Notes: a model not told the origin generated them from the sequence alone. Shown: positions 43,592-57,500, numbered from the stretch's first letter. The stretch is DNA of 64,000 nucleotides from Hyphodiscus hymeniophilus (GCA_016508695.1 VNKQ01000009.1:992001-1056000); one strand, 5' to 3'. A program made the numbers and translations.

Positions 43592-45522
43592 CTACTCAGA
43601 TTTTGGCTCAAAGACCTTCCAGTCTCTCTCCAGTCCCCCAAACCATTCCCAAAGGAAGACACCATACAACAAAGCTACAGCGGCTGCACACCAAGTGGCT
43701 CCTGTCATACCTGGGATAAGAGGTAGGCAGATGATCATCACTGTAGCAGGCAATCTGGGTAGAATTCGAAGCAACCTCGAATTTATTACCAGGGTTTTGG
43801 GACCGTCGAGAGAGCGGTTCAATAGGGCGATACTTGTCATGGAAAATATTGTAAGTCCGAGCGATCCGGAGGCTCCCCAGAGAGCACGGTGAATCAAGCG
43901 AGCCAGGTCAGCGACATCTGGATTTGCGGGGTTTACTTCTCGTTCTTGGATTGTTGCCGTGAGGTCAGAGCGCAAATTTTTCACTAAGAAGATTATGGAT
44001 GCGTCGAGGCCAAGAAGTGCTCCAAACATCGTGACGTGGAACCTGCAGTAAAGGTCAGCGTTGAGTAGATGGCAATATTGAAAAAGAGTTTACATCTGCC
44101 ATAGTACGGGCTTCCACCATGTCCTCCTCAAAGCATGTACGTATTCTTTACTCTGGTCCCCATTAAAGTAAAGCCAATGCAGGATGTAGTAGATGAGCAA
44201 TGCGGTAAGGACAGTTCCTGTCTGAGAATTCAGTCCCATCCCGGATGGGCTCCCTTCAATAAGGCGAAAGACTCCTTCGCCGAGAATGATTATGAAGAAT
44301 CCTTCATGTCGATCAACGTAATGGTCGATATCGGGACTCTTCTTCATGTTCTCAGCAAGTAAACGATCAGATGTAGGGGATGCCAAGAACACTTGTACGG
44401 GGTGCTCAACGGCATTGGCAAAGACAAGAAGAATGATCTTGTGGGGATATGGCACCTAAGGATTAGGGGGTTCAGTCAGTTTTGTGATCTAGAGATTTTC
44501 GAGTACAGAAGGGGTAATTCGCAGGGAAAAACATACAAAGATAGCCCCAACCCATATCCCTATTATTACGAGTGACGTTCCCACTTGGAACCAGAACTGC
44601 TTCCTTAAGAATGGGAGGAATATGGTTTGTAGTCCATATGCTCCCACGAATGAAGCCTTGCTAATAATATAGAGAATTATGAGTAGGGTCAAGGAAGTTT
44701 TACCGCCATTTGGCTCATACGCATAGGGTGCGTTTATCCCGTAGAGAACGGCAAGGACCAAGATCCAGAGCGTGAAGTTCCGTTGGACGATATCGTCGAT
44801 GAAGAAGGAGCTGGTATAGAGCCTCAAATTGTCCCATACTCTCCAGATGGGGATGAATAATAGAATGAATACTGCAAGCGCAGTTCCAACACCGGTCCCA
44901 TTCTCTTCGTAAGCTTGCGTTTCGAAATTGCCAGACTGAATACATGGGTCAGCGTTTCTCAACAGCAGAGGTCGCAGCACACACGAGGTTCGCAATTATT
45001 CCGACCCAGATCAAGTCCACGAACAAGTCCAACCTGCTCCGCACTTTTGGTATGTTGTCACTTGATCTTTCTTCGGCATCATTTTCTGTATTGCTGCTTC
45101 TTCTTGAGCTTATAGAATTTCGAGAGCGAGTAGTGACAGGAGATATCATGGAATCGTCGTCAAGGCTCTCGTAGTGTAATGCCCTTGGCCTCCTGAACAC
45201 TGCAGAGGTACTCAGAGTCAGGGTTTGTTCTTCTTGAAGTTTGGAAGAAAGGGGAAAGCTCAAGTGCTAAGAAAATGTCTTAAGAGCACCTACCTTGTGC
45301 ATGACGAAAAGCCCTCGATTCAACGAGTCGATGGTCATTGAGATCCGTTCGGTGGCGTCTAGAACTTTGGATAAACTGGGTTCGTTCGGGGTTGGATTTG
45401 AGAGTCGCTGGTGCCAGTAATGGGGATGTCGAGCCTGGTTCCTGGCCCTGAAATGCAACTTTCTTTCCAGGTGGGATCTGCCTCATCTCCGTTGAGCGCT
45501 CGCTATCTCGCCGCTCTGCCAT
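43592..45522 (-). CDS. LtrA-like (low temperature requirement A) multi-pass membrane protein
   Basis: Five exons (45522-45294, 45232-44985, 44935-44537, 44455-44094, 44042-43592) close to 562 aa. The N-terminal ~130 residues are polar and Ser/Arg-rich. The LtrA core begins SRLDLFVDLIWVGIIANL and continues through many hydrophobic helices (for example ALAVFILLFIPIWRVWDNLR, TLWILVLAVLYGI, VLTALLIYYILHWLYF) with the loop DIDHYVDRHEGFFIIILGE characteristic of the family. LtrA proteins are named for a Listeria low-temperature mutant; their biochemical role is unknown, and fungal members are uncharacterised membrane proteins. The first intron (45233-45293) is needed: the alternative frame through the first exon would demand a 27-nt intron. 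Confidence 0.83.
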
Positions 45523-46886
45523 GATCTCTACCGAGCTTCAGCTTTGAAAGGCAGATATTAATCAGGCTCGTAAAGTAACGTCTTCAGTAACGGCCAGATT
45601 GTCATTGCAGAAGGTGTGGTGAAGCTGTTGTTATTTACATGGCAGCAAAGTGGGAGAGTATGTGGTGTACGTTCTGAGCCGCAATGTCGCAGGAATATCC
45701 TCAAATGGTAGCCAACAGGTTGAACAGGGATGGGCTTACGGGCTATTCCCGCAACGCCTTGTCGCCAGCCGCAAGTCAGACACGCCCTACAGGGGCGATT
45801 GTCCAGTGATATTCACTGGTGCTGGCGATCCTTGCAGCCCTGAAGCAGTGGAGTGGATTGATGCTTACATACATGAAGCAAACGTCTCACACACCGACAT
45901 ACACTGTTGGACATACATATCGCTCGCCAGTCGCCATGTCAGCTGCTCGATGAGGAGTTCAGGGAATAATTCTACCTGATATAGTTATTGAGTTCGGAGA
46001 GCAAGGCTCATTCAAGATTTCGTATTCATCTGGATTCCGATTCAACTGGATCGAGGGATTGGAGCGATCACTGAAGGAGGTCTCCGATTATCAGGAATGC
46101 ATGAGATGGTTGAGCCCCGTCCTTGTTACCTTCGTACATCCGCTCGACTCAGCAAGTGCTCTGTTTATCCAATTGATTACCGTCCTGGTTATTGGTTGCA
46201 CATGAGAACCGCGAGAACACTACGATGCGGAAGTGTTTGGTGGCGGATCAGAAGTGTAAGATGCAATTAACTGAACTGTCCCATTTCCCTTCCAAGACTA
46301 TCCTACTCACGCATCAAATATCTTGAGTATGCTTCAGATATTCCTTACTCTTTGACCCGGTTTTCTTTAGATGTACAGTTTAGTAGCTGCGCTCTTACGC
46401 TCCACAACCCACAGTTCAAATCCACCATCCAGATATTCTCCCTAATCAGAGACAATAGATATGTCTATGAACACAACCTGGTGCTCCACTCTCATATCGA
46501 CAAAGAGCTCGTTCATACTTTGGGACAGTGACTGGATCAGGTAAATGTTAAGGTGGTAGGGGACGAGCATGCATGTACACCATCGGATCATTGGTGTCAC
46601 ATTCGAGAACAGCATTGGATGTACAATTATGAGGGATAAGATAGACCTTCAAATTGGCAGCATCATCACTGACATGGTAACACTGCATCTTAATCTCAGG
46701 TGAGACTTTACTGCAGGTCATCCCACTGGTAAGGTGCAGAAGCTGGATTTTCCTCTTACGAAGTACATCATCCCAAGCAGTAGTTTTGACCACTGTCCCT
46801 TTGGTGTGATGGGTATCCTCTTTTGCTCTTATAAATCAAAGTCTTTTCTATTGTCCAGCGAATCTGCAGCCGAACGCTCCAAAACC
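45523..46886. other. Intergenic, divergent promoter region
   Basis: About 1.36 kb between the divergent LtrA-like and permease genes. ORFs at 45650-45979 (+) and 46548-46793 (-) show no domain or splice structure. No RNA gene was identified. Confidence 0.45.
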
Positions 46887-48991
46887 ATGCCGACCGACGA
46901 CATCGAGAATGTAACGGATCCAGTTTTTGCCCAGAAACATGCGACCAACGTTCATGAAGACATCACTGGCGACCAGAATGCTCTTGCTGATGCTGTTTTA
47001 CGTGCTCAAGGACATGAAGCTTCCAGTAAATAATGCATGCTCTTAGTCAACATATGTTTAAGAGGCTTTTGTTTGATCGGCAAGCCGCACCCGCTGAACA
47101 TATGGATTTTAGTGCCTCGCTCGTTTTCCATGATCTCTGCTCTCGGCTTAGGATTCTCCATCACCAATTCATGGGTTGGTTACAACGTGAGTGAAGCCCA
47201 TATGAGTATGCACAGTTGAACTTAAGTCCTGACTTATTCGTACAGAGCAACTTCGGTCAGAATCTCATCTATGGAGGCCCTTATTCCGTTGTCTTCGATC
47301 TCCTGGTTGCAGCAATCGTGCAATGGATAATTACACTCGGGCTGAGCGAGCTATCTTCTGCATTTCCAGTATGGGGCTTTGGTCTCTCGTCTCAGAAGAT
47401 GTGTCTCGCTGACTACTTCCAGTCTAGTGGCGGCCAATACCATTTCGTCTTCATCCTGGCACCTGAGAAGCACCGGCGATTTGCTGCCTTCGTCGTAGGA
47501 TGGATGAGTATCCTGGGATGGTGGATAGTGACGTGCTCCGGGATCTCTTTAGCTACAACGTCTGTGCTTGGGATAGCCAGCTTTTGGAACGAGAGTTTTT
47601 ACAAGTCTCCGTGGCAGGTACGAACACCCTTTGGTGGTTACAAACACAAGAGATAACAGGCATAGGTGTATGTCGTCTATGTCGCAATAGCACTGATCAC
47701 CGGTTACTTCAAAAATTCCATCTACCAAAGACAATGCTAATGATGCTAGCTCTACCACTCTATCTTGTCCCCAAACAAGTGCCAAAGATTGCTCAGTATA
47801 CCCTGTGCCTTTCTGTACTCGGCTTCTTCGTTACATTCATCACAATTCTATCTATGAAAAAAACCAAGCAACCTGGAGTCGGTTTCCAAAACCCCGTCAA
47901 ACCCTTGCACAGATTAGAAAAGCTAACAGTCTTGTAAGTCCTTTCTCACAGAGCCTGGCTTAGGAACAAGCGGCTGGAGCGACAAAACCGCCTGGGTCCT
48001 GGGAGTCACCAATGCCATGTACGCGTTTGGAGGCACAGATGGTGCAACTCATATAGCGGAAGAAATGACTGAGCCAACCAAAAGACTGCCCCAAGTTATG
48101 AATATGACTATGGCAATTGGTTTCTTGACAGCTTTCCCATTCATGATTGCTATGATGTTTTGTGTGTCGGACATGGAGGTTGTCACAAACTCCGCACTCC
48201 CGAGTGCTGAGGTTTATCACCAAGCGTAAGTGTTGATGGACGACGCTTGAGTTCGGCATATGGCTGATAGGGAGAGATAGGACCGGTAGCAAAGGTGTCA
48301 CAACCTTCCTGATGATCTGGCTTATATTAATCTACATCTGTACGTCACTCCTCCGTTCACAGAGTCCCAACTCATACCTTCCAGTGTCTCTGCCATCCCA
48401 ATGGGTGACATCCGGCCGGATAGCCTGGGCATTCGCTCGCGACGTTAGTCTGGCCCCCTTCCGATCTCTCACAGCTCTCAAACTTACATGTTCCCTCACA
48501 TACAGAACGGCATGCCCTACTCGAAATACTTCTGCCACATTTCACCCACGCTCTCCTTTCCCCTCCGCACATCCCTCGCAGCGGTAGTGTTCGTCTGCCT
48601 CTACGGACTCCTCTACTTCGCCAGCTCCACAGCGTTCAACAGCATCGTCACATCCGCCGTTCTATACCTCAATCTGACATATGCTGTTCCGCAAGCCATT
48701 CTCCTGACTACCCGATCGCGGCACCAACTCCCAGCTCGATACCTCAACCTTGGAGTGCTTGGGTATTTTTGTAATGTCTTCTCAGTACTATGGGTGACAG
48801 TCTTGGGAGTTTTCGTTTGCTTTCCTCCCACTTTACCCGTTACTGTTGAGAGCATGAACTATACTTCTGTAATCCTCATTGGACTTTTTGCCATTATACT
48901 TATTTTCTGGTGGACGATTGGGAAGAAGTTCAAGGGGCCGGCGGTAGATTGGGAGGAGATGAGAGAGCTGGTGGCTAGCAAGCGCAATTAG
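46887..48991 (+). CDS. APC-family amino acid/choline permease
   Basis: Ten exons can be placed: 46887-47025, 47113-47186, 47246-47368, 47423-47617, 47666-47702, 47750-47881, 47952-48225, 48281-48339, 48385-48443 and 48506-48991. They close to 525 aa. The boundary near 47880 is the least certain (donor at 47878 or 47882). Diagnostic segments are RSFSMISALGLGFSITNSWVG after a polar N-terminus, the SSGGQYHFVF loop, AMYAFGGTDGATHIAEE (the family consensus in TM6-7) and PSQWVTSGRIAWAFARD. These place it with the fungal GABA/choline (Hnm1-like) branch of the amino acid-polyamine-organocation superfamily. It is a plasma-membrane importer; the substrate is not readable from sequence. Confidence 0.88.
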
Positions 48992-49328
48992 AAGTTGGAT
49001 CAGCATGGCTGTATGCGGGGTTGAAAGGATTTCCTATCTTCTCCCTCGTCAATTCCATCAGAAGCGAGTGAGTGGGCATGAGACTTGTCCGATTTTGTGG
49101 AGACAGTCGCAATAGTTGAAGGGAAAATGTAGGACTTGGAGAAAAATGGATGTATTCTTCACACAAGAGGCCTTGTTACAGTCGTCGTGATGAGGGATAT
49201 TTTAACATGTTGTGGGAGATATAGCCTAACGCCGTTTATGCTAGTTTCCTCTCCCTATTCTGAGGATTATACAGCGATCGTACATCTCGAACTCAAGAGA
49301 TCTGAAATCCAGCTCAAAGGTGCCGATT

Positions 49329-51114
49329 TCACCGCCTGCCCAACTTCCACCTATCAATCCTATCCTGAATCTCCTCCCACTTCAACACCTTTGTAACCAT
49401 CCCCTCCTCTTCTCCTTCCTGCAATACCACAGTGGGAGCCCCGCTGCCCATCCCAGGGTTCTGCGTCAATCCACCGACGACAATCCTCGCCACTCTCCTT
49501 AAGTCTTTGACAGTCAGCTGTTCGATCTTCCTACACATCTCCCTCACCCCTACTTTCCGTCCATGAACCTGCACCTGCCTCCCCAAATCCTCCAACTCCA
49601 CCATCCGACTCTCCAGATTCATCAACAGACTAGACCTCAACTGATTCTTGGCCCTGTTCACTTCTACACTCTGGAGAGCAGAGAATCCGGTATCGAGAGT
49701 CAGCGCTTGTAGTTCGCGACACATGACGTCGAGCATGTTCATTACTTTTCGCGGAGAGCAGCTGGAGGAGATGCCAAAGAGGCCGGAATCAGTATATGAA
49801 TGATTGAAGGCTACGCAAGATTCTACCCAGCCATGTTGGTTTAGAACGTTAGTGTAGAGCCGCGAATACATTCCTTTACCAGGTCCACCGGCTGAGAAGG
49901 AACCGCCACCTCCAAGGAGAGTTTGAAGAGTCGCAAGGGCGTAGATATCGTCTGAGGAAATGGGAAGCGCTTCGAATGCTAGGTGGATATGTGAGAGGGC
50001 GGGAAGAGCGGGGTTGATGGGTGGAGGTAGGGGCGGCAGTGATAGGAAGCCGCCGGTGTAATGGGAAGCTTGTAGAATGTCGATAGGCGACGGCGATAGA
50101 TCATCATAGGATTGCACGGATGCATTTTTGGTTGCTGAAGTGGAGATGTTTTTGAAGAATGGTATTTTGGAAAGTAATTTGGAAGGTTGCTGCGCGGGCG
50201 AGGGTGGTATTGATGAGGATGAAGATGTCGAAGTCCCACTGGTTTGACCGGCAAATGAGTCTATCGATGTCTCCGACCCGGTCTGTGATAAAACGGGGGT
50301 ATCTGATTTCGGCATGTCTCCAAAGTATTGTTGGGCCAGCTGCACAGCTTCCTCGTGCTGCACTCCAGCAAATGCAATAACCATCCTCTCTGGCTTGTAG
50401 AAGGCTTGCCTATACGCCTCAATGGTGCTTTTGTCGATATGTGTGAGCCTGTCCTGTGGACATAGTAATGGATTTCCAAGGGTGTTGTCCTTGTACGCAG
50501 CCATATGAACTAATTCTGGCAAAATCAACTCCGGCTTCGACCAAATCTCTCCAATCTCATACGCCGCAGTTTCCAGCTGTTGCTGCACCTCCTCTTCCGT
50601 AATCAGAGGGTCTCTAATCGTTTCCGCGAGAAGCGCAACCGTTGTGGGTACCGCCGAGTTGAAGGTTGCAGATTGATACATCAGGGATTCTCTGGAAGAC
50701 GCGCATTGTATATTTCCACCCAATGTTTCCAACGCTTCTAACATTTCATCACTTGTTCGTTTCGTGGTCGATTTGAATGCAAGCCTGTCCATTATATGGC
50801 TAACGCCTCGTAGGTACTCGTTCTCATATCGTGATCCAGCATCGATGTAGACCCCGATGCCAGAAAAGTGCCCTGGCAGAGCCTCGGTAGCGACTCGAAC
50901 GCCATTGGAAAGCGTCGATATCTCGTCCAACTCGGAAGGATCCTACATTGCAGTCAGTGCTTGAAGATAATTAGAGTCTTGTAATGCTTACCTTTTGTAT
51001 TGGATCGACGACAGTTGTCAGACTTCTTGACCGGAACTTAGGTAATACGGGGTTTGCAGCTCTTCTCGTTGGTACTGCACGAGTAAGCGCCCGTGAAGAA
51101 AAGCATTTCAACAT
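49329..51114 (-). CDS. MAS2: Mitochondrial processing peptidase, alpha subunit
   Basis: Two exons, 51114-50992 and 50942-49329, close to 578 aa. Exon 1 encodes a classic mitochondrial presequence (MLKCFSSRALTRAVPTRR..., Arg-rich, no acidic residues). The mature part starts ISTLSNGVRVATEALPGHFSG and has the M16 peptidase fold. The glycine-rich loop LLGGGGSFSAGGPGKGMYSR (about 20 residues) that guides presequences into the catalytic beta subunit is intact, and the zinc-binding HxxEH is absent, as expected for the alpha subunit. A Ser/Thr/Pro-rich insertion near residues 235-295 is typical of fungal forms. The heterodimer removes presequences in the matrix. Confidence 0.94.
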
Positions 51115-51836
51115 GGTGGAGTGGGTGTCGAGGATGTTTGTTCAGCCTCTTCGCGAGGTAAAAAGTTCAAGATCTGGGCTCGGCTTGGTCCGAGGAATCG
51201 CCATCGGGACAGCACGTGAGGAGAGAGATGAGGACTTTTAAGGATATCCTCACAAGGTACCCACCTACTTCCAAGAAAGAGCAACCGAAATCCCAACAGG
51301 GCAATATCCGCGATACATTGTGTAAACCAATCTATGTATCTTTTGTCTCAAGATTGCCTTGGCTTCTCCTACCAGAAACGTCTTTTATCGTGTGATCCGC
51401 GATGTCACGTGTCGCAGCTAATCTGGACCGCCCAACTGAATAGAGGTAGCGACGGAAGAGCACCGACAGTCTGGACCCTGATCAAGAATTTGAGATGCCC
51501 CATTTGTGGAGAGGGACAGTTGCATGATCTAAAAACGCCTGGAATAATTCGATAGTTGTATCTTCTTCCGTCCTTTTGTTTTTTATATCCTCCCCAGAGA
51601 TTTACCAAACCCCGCCGCATCTCTCTTCCTTGCGTGTTCCAGCCGACGTGATCGCTGAGTGATCCGAGGATGCTCGTGTGAAGGACGGACCCAAAGCAGT
51701 TTCAGAGGCAATTCAGCCACCAAGCCTTGTTCTTTCAGTTCTGCCGACTGGACTCCGTCTCGACCTCCTTGATACAGATCGACAGTGGTTCCAGAAAGAG
51801 GGAATAACCTCCTCTTTCCCCTTACTCATCGTCCGA
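51115..51836. promoter_or_regulatory. Divergent promoter region between MAS2 and the FHA-RING gene
   Basis: 722 bp between divergent genes. The frame of the FHA-RING protein stays open upstream to 51678 but has no ATG there before 51837, so this part is treated as leader. No named motif supported. Confidence 0.5.
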
Positions 51837-53966
51837 ATGTATTCGGTCCCTAGTCCTCCACCTGCTTGGAATCCCAGTCCACAGCCTACAGCGTTACCCG
51901 GTAGAACCAGGACTACAACCGCCACTCCTGTGCCTTCATCTCCAACCTCACCTACACGAAGCGGCCGTCTGCGAGGCCTGAGCTATCTACGCAGTTATAC
52001 GCACAACCATCTCCTGTCTCGAGACAATCACAGTAACTCGGACAATTCACAGAGGCCCTCCACATTGGCTCGAGCGACTAGTTATCCTTCACCGACATCA
52101 CCTGCTCGTATCAGCGCAAATCGTGGCCCTGCGGCTGCTTCTCCTGCGTCACAGGAATTCACTGCACGACAAATCTCCCCCACTGTACAGCAATCTCCAA
52201 CAGAGTTGACATCTGCGCGATCCAGTAATCTAGAGAACCTTGGGTCAACAAGTGGATGGTTGCCAACTGTTGGCGGACGTAGTGTAGCCTCGAGAGAAGC
52301 ATCAGAACCCCAACCAAGCACAACTGCATCGTCATCCGCTGTCCTGGCTGGCACCACCTCGGCGGCTGGTACCTCTGACCGCACAAACACAATGGCTCGA
52401 ACACGCTCAGCAACAGTGGCTGGTGCAACGGACATACCTCATGTCGACGGAGCTCGGAATGAGGCTCCAGTACAGTCTACTACAAATGGAAATGGCATGA
52501 ACCATCAACTTCCGTCGATTCGGTTTACCGCACACCAAGACCCTAGAGCACAAAGGCCTTCGCTGGTTTTCAGTCCCATGGCTAGAATACTGCCAACTGG
52601 GAAGGAGATCATAAAGGTTGGTCGGTACTCGGAACGAGATAATCAACCACCGCAGGCTGCGAATGTGCCTTCTTCGGCACCAGTGGGATTTAAATCGAAA
52701 GTAGTCAGTAGACGGCATTGTGAATTTTGGTGTACAGGAGGACGCTGGTTTATCAAGGACGTTAAGAGTTCTTCAGGGACCTTTCTCAATCATATACGGC
52801 TCAGCTCTCCCGGGACCGAGTCAAAGCCATTTCCAGTGAACGATGGAGACATTGTGCAGTTGGGAATTGATTTCAAGGGGGGAGAGGAGATGATCTTCAG
52901 ATGTGTCAAAATACGGGTGGAGCTTAATAAAGGGTGGCAGAACGGCCCAAGCAGCTTTAAGTGTGTAACCTTCTCCTCTTCGATGACATGGCTGACTCTT
53001 ACAGCGTACAATCTCACAAGCGTCTACGAGAACTGAATAGCCTTGGAAAACCTGCACAAAGTGGCTCCTCACAAGACTGTTCAATATGCCTTGGACCGAT
53101 TGCTGTAAGTCCTTTTCTTATAGCCCCCTTTTCTGTGCACTACTGATCACGCTCAGCCTTGCCAATCTCTCTTCGTTGCACCGTGTTCGCATACCTGGCA
53201 CTATAAGTGTATTCGAGTCATCATAAACGGTCCACACTGGCCTCACTTCATATGCCCGAACTGTCGTACAGTTGCAGACCTCGAAGCGGAACTTGATGAT
53301 CCATTTGCAGATGGAGAGTGGGAACAACTAGGTGATGAAGAGGCTGCAGATGTTAGGGAAGCGAGGGAGGCCACAGTGGCTCCAGAAGAATCTCCCACGA
53401 CCACTCGCGCAGGACGCCAAGTAAACAGCACTGAGGACACTCAGGCAGTTGTTGAAGCCCCCGAAGAGCATTCAAATCAGGAACAAAGCGTACACAGCGA
53501 TGGTGACGCAGCAGATGCTAGCGAAGGCTCGGACCGCGAGGGTCTCCATGGCATATCAACTTCGATAGAAGAAGACCTTGATGTAGAAGAGCGTCCTTCA
53601 CCACCTAGCTCCTCGAGCTCCAAACCTCACGTCTCCAACGCCACCGTCCAACCTGTCGATATCATCGGACGGAAAACCGTCTCGAACCGCAGTTCCTCCC
53701 ACCTCGCCCTTGCACAGCCAATTGGTGAGCGGCGAATCACTCGCACTCCGAGTCCGAATGGCCTGCATCCCTCATCCATGGATGCCGTGACCGGAGTTGA
53801 AGGACCAATGACACCTCGAAACGACGCTGGACCGTTCGTCTTCGACGGAAGTGCAGGAAGAGCAGCAGGATTGAGATTATCCAATGTGGCGAGTATGAAT
53901 CTTAATGAAGCTGCGGACTCTCCAATATTTACGACACCCCAACCTCAGGCAACGGCTGAATCCTAA
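51837..53966 (+). CDS. FHA-RING E3 ubiquitin ligase (Dma1/Dma2 type)
   Basis: Three exons (51837-52960, 53005-53104, 53157-53966) close to 677 aa. The first 240 residues are Ser/Thr/Pro-rich and probably disordered and phosphorylated. An FHA domain follows at about 250-375 (IIKVGRYSERDN, SKVVSRRHCEFW, VKSSSGTFLNHIRLS, DIVQLGIDFKGG), which binds phosphothreonine. A RING-H2-type finger follows with CSICL, CSHTWHYKC and CPNCRT, split by intron 2 (53105-53156). The order FHA then RING is that of Dma1/Dma2/Chfr-type ligases, which delay mitotic exit and septation when the spindle is disturbed. The acidic C-terminal tail carries no further domain. The start is the first ATG in the frame. Confidence 0.9.
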
Positions 53967-54509
53967 TCTACGGGCCTTTATTCTATACATGGTTACATCT
54001 TGCATCTTAGCGATACGGCGAGCATCCGGTGTGGCGTGGCTCATTTCTCATATTTTCTACGACTACGGTCTGTAATCATACCAGCACTAATGGATAGATT
54101 GTCGCGAGCACATCAGGACATTTAAAGGAGGGATGGATGTGTGAGGCATGGCTTGCGAGTGGTGATGAATCATAACATGGGCATGGCGTTAGGATTGAAC
54201 ATGGATTGGACTGGATGGTGTGACTATCTTGCTATTGCACTAGCATTGGATTGAGTCATCTCCCATATTACGGGATATTTTCTTCGAGATGGGATATTTT
54301 GATAGAGACATTGAACCTGCATACCGGTAGCTAGCGGAGTGATAATTTCAACACAAGATATTTGCTTTTAATGAGTTGTAATTCTTACAGATCATTACGA
54401 GATGCTGGTGAGAACTCTTTCACGAAACAAAAATAACCAGCCCATCTTTCTATCCTCACTTTCATACTCTTTTACCACCCACTCCTAGGCAACACTAGGC
54501 TCCAGTCAC
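53967..54509. other. Intergenic between convergent genes
   Basis: About 540 bp that should hold the 3' ends of the FHA-RING and VPS16 transcripts. No feature supported. Confidence 0.5.
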
Positions 54510-57500
54510 TTATCGCTTCAACCCAGCACCCAGCCTCTCAATCTCCCTCCCCTCCACTGTCCCCACGCCTGCCGCTTCCCTCAGTCGGCCCACGGCCTCT
54601 ACGTCCTTCATCTTAGCCGCTTCTTCCGCTGCCTTGATTCGCATGCCACATTTTTCATACATGGAGACCGTCTCGCCGGGTTGCAAAGTTGGGGCTGCCT
54701 TGGGGATGAAGACTGAGGCCAGTTTGGGGTTACCCGCTGAGAGGATGAGGTTGAAGAATGGCTGGAGAAGTTTTAATGGTCTGTCGTGGCTCTGAGGGGG
54801 AAAAGAGAGGGGTAAGGCATACTTCCCAGCCTATAGGCGATTTGCGAGTTTTAGACCACTCTTCTAGCTCGTTCCAGTCGCGCTTTGCTACCAATGCTCG
54901 GAGTCTGAGGCGTGATTAGATATTGTGTGTGTCAGAGGGTGTATGGAGCGAGAAGGAAGAAACACCTAATCCACCAAGCACTCTTTTCTGGCACCTTAAA
55001 CTCGCTCTGCATTTTCTTCGCCCGACTCGCATAACCCAGCTTGATTAACTTGAACATCGTCTCATAAACACTCAACCCCGTAAAACTCTCGGTCAAATCT
55101 CTATCGAAGGCCTCCTGCATTCTCAGCAACGCACTGGCTTCTTGCAATGCTCTCAACTCTAGACTTGTGTCTTTGGAATCCGAGAGTAGCTTGCCAGCGA
55201 GAGCGAGCTTGTCTGAGGTGGTACGGGACTCGTTCTGTTTGAGAGCTTCACGGATGAAGACGTTCGCACCGTCGATTCGCCGGTCGTCTTGGTAATAGAG
55301 ATCCTTCAGGAGCTCTGTGTCTTCTGCTTGTGCAGATGATTCGATTAGGGCGGTTGCCGTGGGACGGGTATTAATTACTCTGAAAAATGATGCGAGTGGT
55401 AGCTTCTTCTTCAAATTCAGCAGCACAAAAAATATGAGGTCCGAGTCCCCACTCTCAATAGCTTTATCGAGCGCAATCTCATCTTCTTCCATATTGAGCA
55501 GTAGCGGAACCTGCTTTCCGGCTCGAGGCTCATGGTTCAGCAGCTCGGTTGCAAGACGACCTCGCCCCTCGTCGTAGGCTGCGCGAGCAATTTCTTCGAA
55601 GGAAATGCCGCGCTTGCCGGCGAGCTTCTCGACTATGAGGCGGCATATTGTTCCTTCGTCTTCGGAGCCAACGCGGACTTTTTGCGAGGCCCAGTGGACG
55701 TAAATACGATCTGTGGGAAGACGGAGATAAGATGATATTCGAAGTGCCAGAAGATATTCGCGACGATTGATTAGTCGCCGGACGAGCTTCTCTGGTGTGA
55801 GACGCAGAAACTGCTCATATGAGAGAGGGAGTCCGATCTCATAGAAGCGGACAGCGTTGAGGACACGAAGTGTTTCGCACATATCGACGAAGTCATCGCT
55901 GCTGTAGATATCGAGGACAGATTTTCCGAAGGATGCGGCCTTTAGAAGCTGCTTCTGCCAGTTGATGCTGAACTCGTGACCTGCTGCTTTGACACAAGTG
56001 TCAACGGCTTCGACGAGATTTGGACGTATCAGTTGGATGTTATCATCCGCTTTAGGGGACTGGTTCTCGAGCTGTTCGACAGCATCGAGAAGAATTGACG
56101 CCGGAGACTCTGTCCCAAATCTGAAAACTTCGTCTGTTACTTCGGGAACTTTCTGTAAAAAGTCACAGACATCATTCGTGATTAAGCGGATGCCATCATG
56201 ATCTGGAAAAGTTTAGTTTGAGTCTTATATCGCCAGTAAGAACATCTCCAAGCCAAGAGACTTACCCGCGATCAGATGGACTCGACTATCGTAGAAGTAC
56301 TTTGCCGCAGCATTATTTGGTCCGATAATGTGGACTTCGTCCTCCCAAGCAATCACAATGGCATCGTTCCCACACCATTGGACATCCTTCGGGGGTATCT
56401 TGGATCTAGAGTCATGTTCACTCAATCTGTTTTGAAAGTCACTCGTAATGACATATGCCTTCCCAGTCTCGGTGTACAAAGCAACGAACTTTCCGTTCGG
56501 TGACACGCTAATGTGAGTAAATGGTCCGATATCCAGCATACGGTCCTCTGACTCGCCCGAGTCGACAACATGAATGGTTTGGCCAATGCTCAGTAAGACT
56601 TCTACCGATCGAGAATCTGTATATGCAGGAGGTATGAGTGTCCATGAGTGAACCTCTCCATTAGGAGCTGTTGCAAGAAGCTTTGGCCGTGGTTCTTCGT
56701 ATCGAGGCACGCTTATGAGATGATTATTTGAAAGCAAGGCCACGAATCCGGTGCCATAAAATCTACATTGCTGTGAGTCAAGCACTGGAAAGACTCTGGG
56801 AGCGAACCCACTTGCAAGCTGTAACTCCGTACTCTTCGGAGCCATTTACTAACGAGAATTGAGCGAAATCGCCTTGCAAATCATAGTAACAGCGCACTGT
56901 GCCATCTGCCGTGACGACGATGAGTTTCTCGTCTTCTGACCATCCTAGGCCTTTGATGGAGCCTTTATCCCAGCTTATGCTCCGAATCATTTTACCTGCA
57001 CAACTGTAGAGATCTATACTTGATTTAGAGGCTTGTGAGCCTCTAAATGAATGAAGTTTTGATTCATCACGGTAGAGAGCTATACGCCAAGCAGAATTTC
57101 AGTAATTTATACGGCGCAAGAGTTAGATGGGACGGATGTCATTCAATCAGGTGAGCTGCAAGCAATTTCTGACTCTGAGAAACTACCTCTTTAACAGGAC
57201 TCAAAGATCAGACGGATTCCTGGCTTGCTTGGTGATATTCAAAACTTTGAACTTCTTCTAAGATGTTGCTTCAATTGCCATGATTGGACCATGGCGCAAC
57301 TCCTCCATCATCATCGACATCCAACCGAGCAAGAAAGAGGCATGAAGGGCTTCAGGAATGCGTTCAAAGTACTTGAGATGGAAGGAAAAGTCGTGCGTAC
57401 CAATGGCTCCACCGTATGAACATCCCGTGACGATATAATTCTCGAGTTCCAGATCCTGGTCAAACACAGCAGTGTAAAGCTGTATTTTCCGATAAAACTT

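Noticed and set aside
45267..45458. Alternative frame for the first exon of the LtrA-like gene
   Set aside because: It would need a 27-nt intron, below the fungal minimum; the frame starting MAERRDSERS joins in phase through a normal 61-nt intron.
52082..52435. 117-codon minus-strand ORF within the FHA-RING gene
   Set aside because: It is a shadow of the low-complexity Ser/Thr/Ala-rich N-terminal region on the opposite strand.
56225..56845. 206-codon ORF as a separate gene starting at 56845
   Set aside because: It is the third VPS16 exon with readthrough into introns; upstream exons continue the propeller domain in phase.
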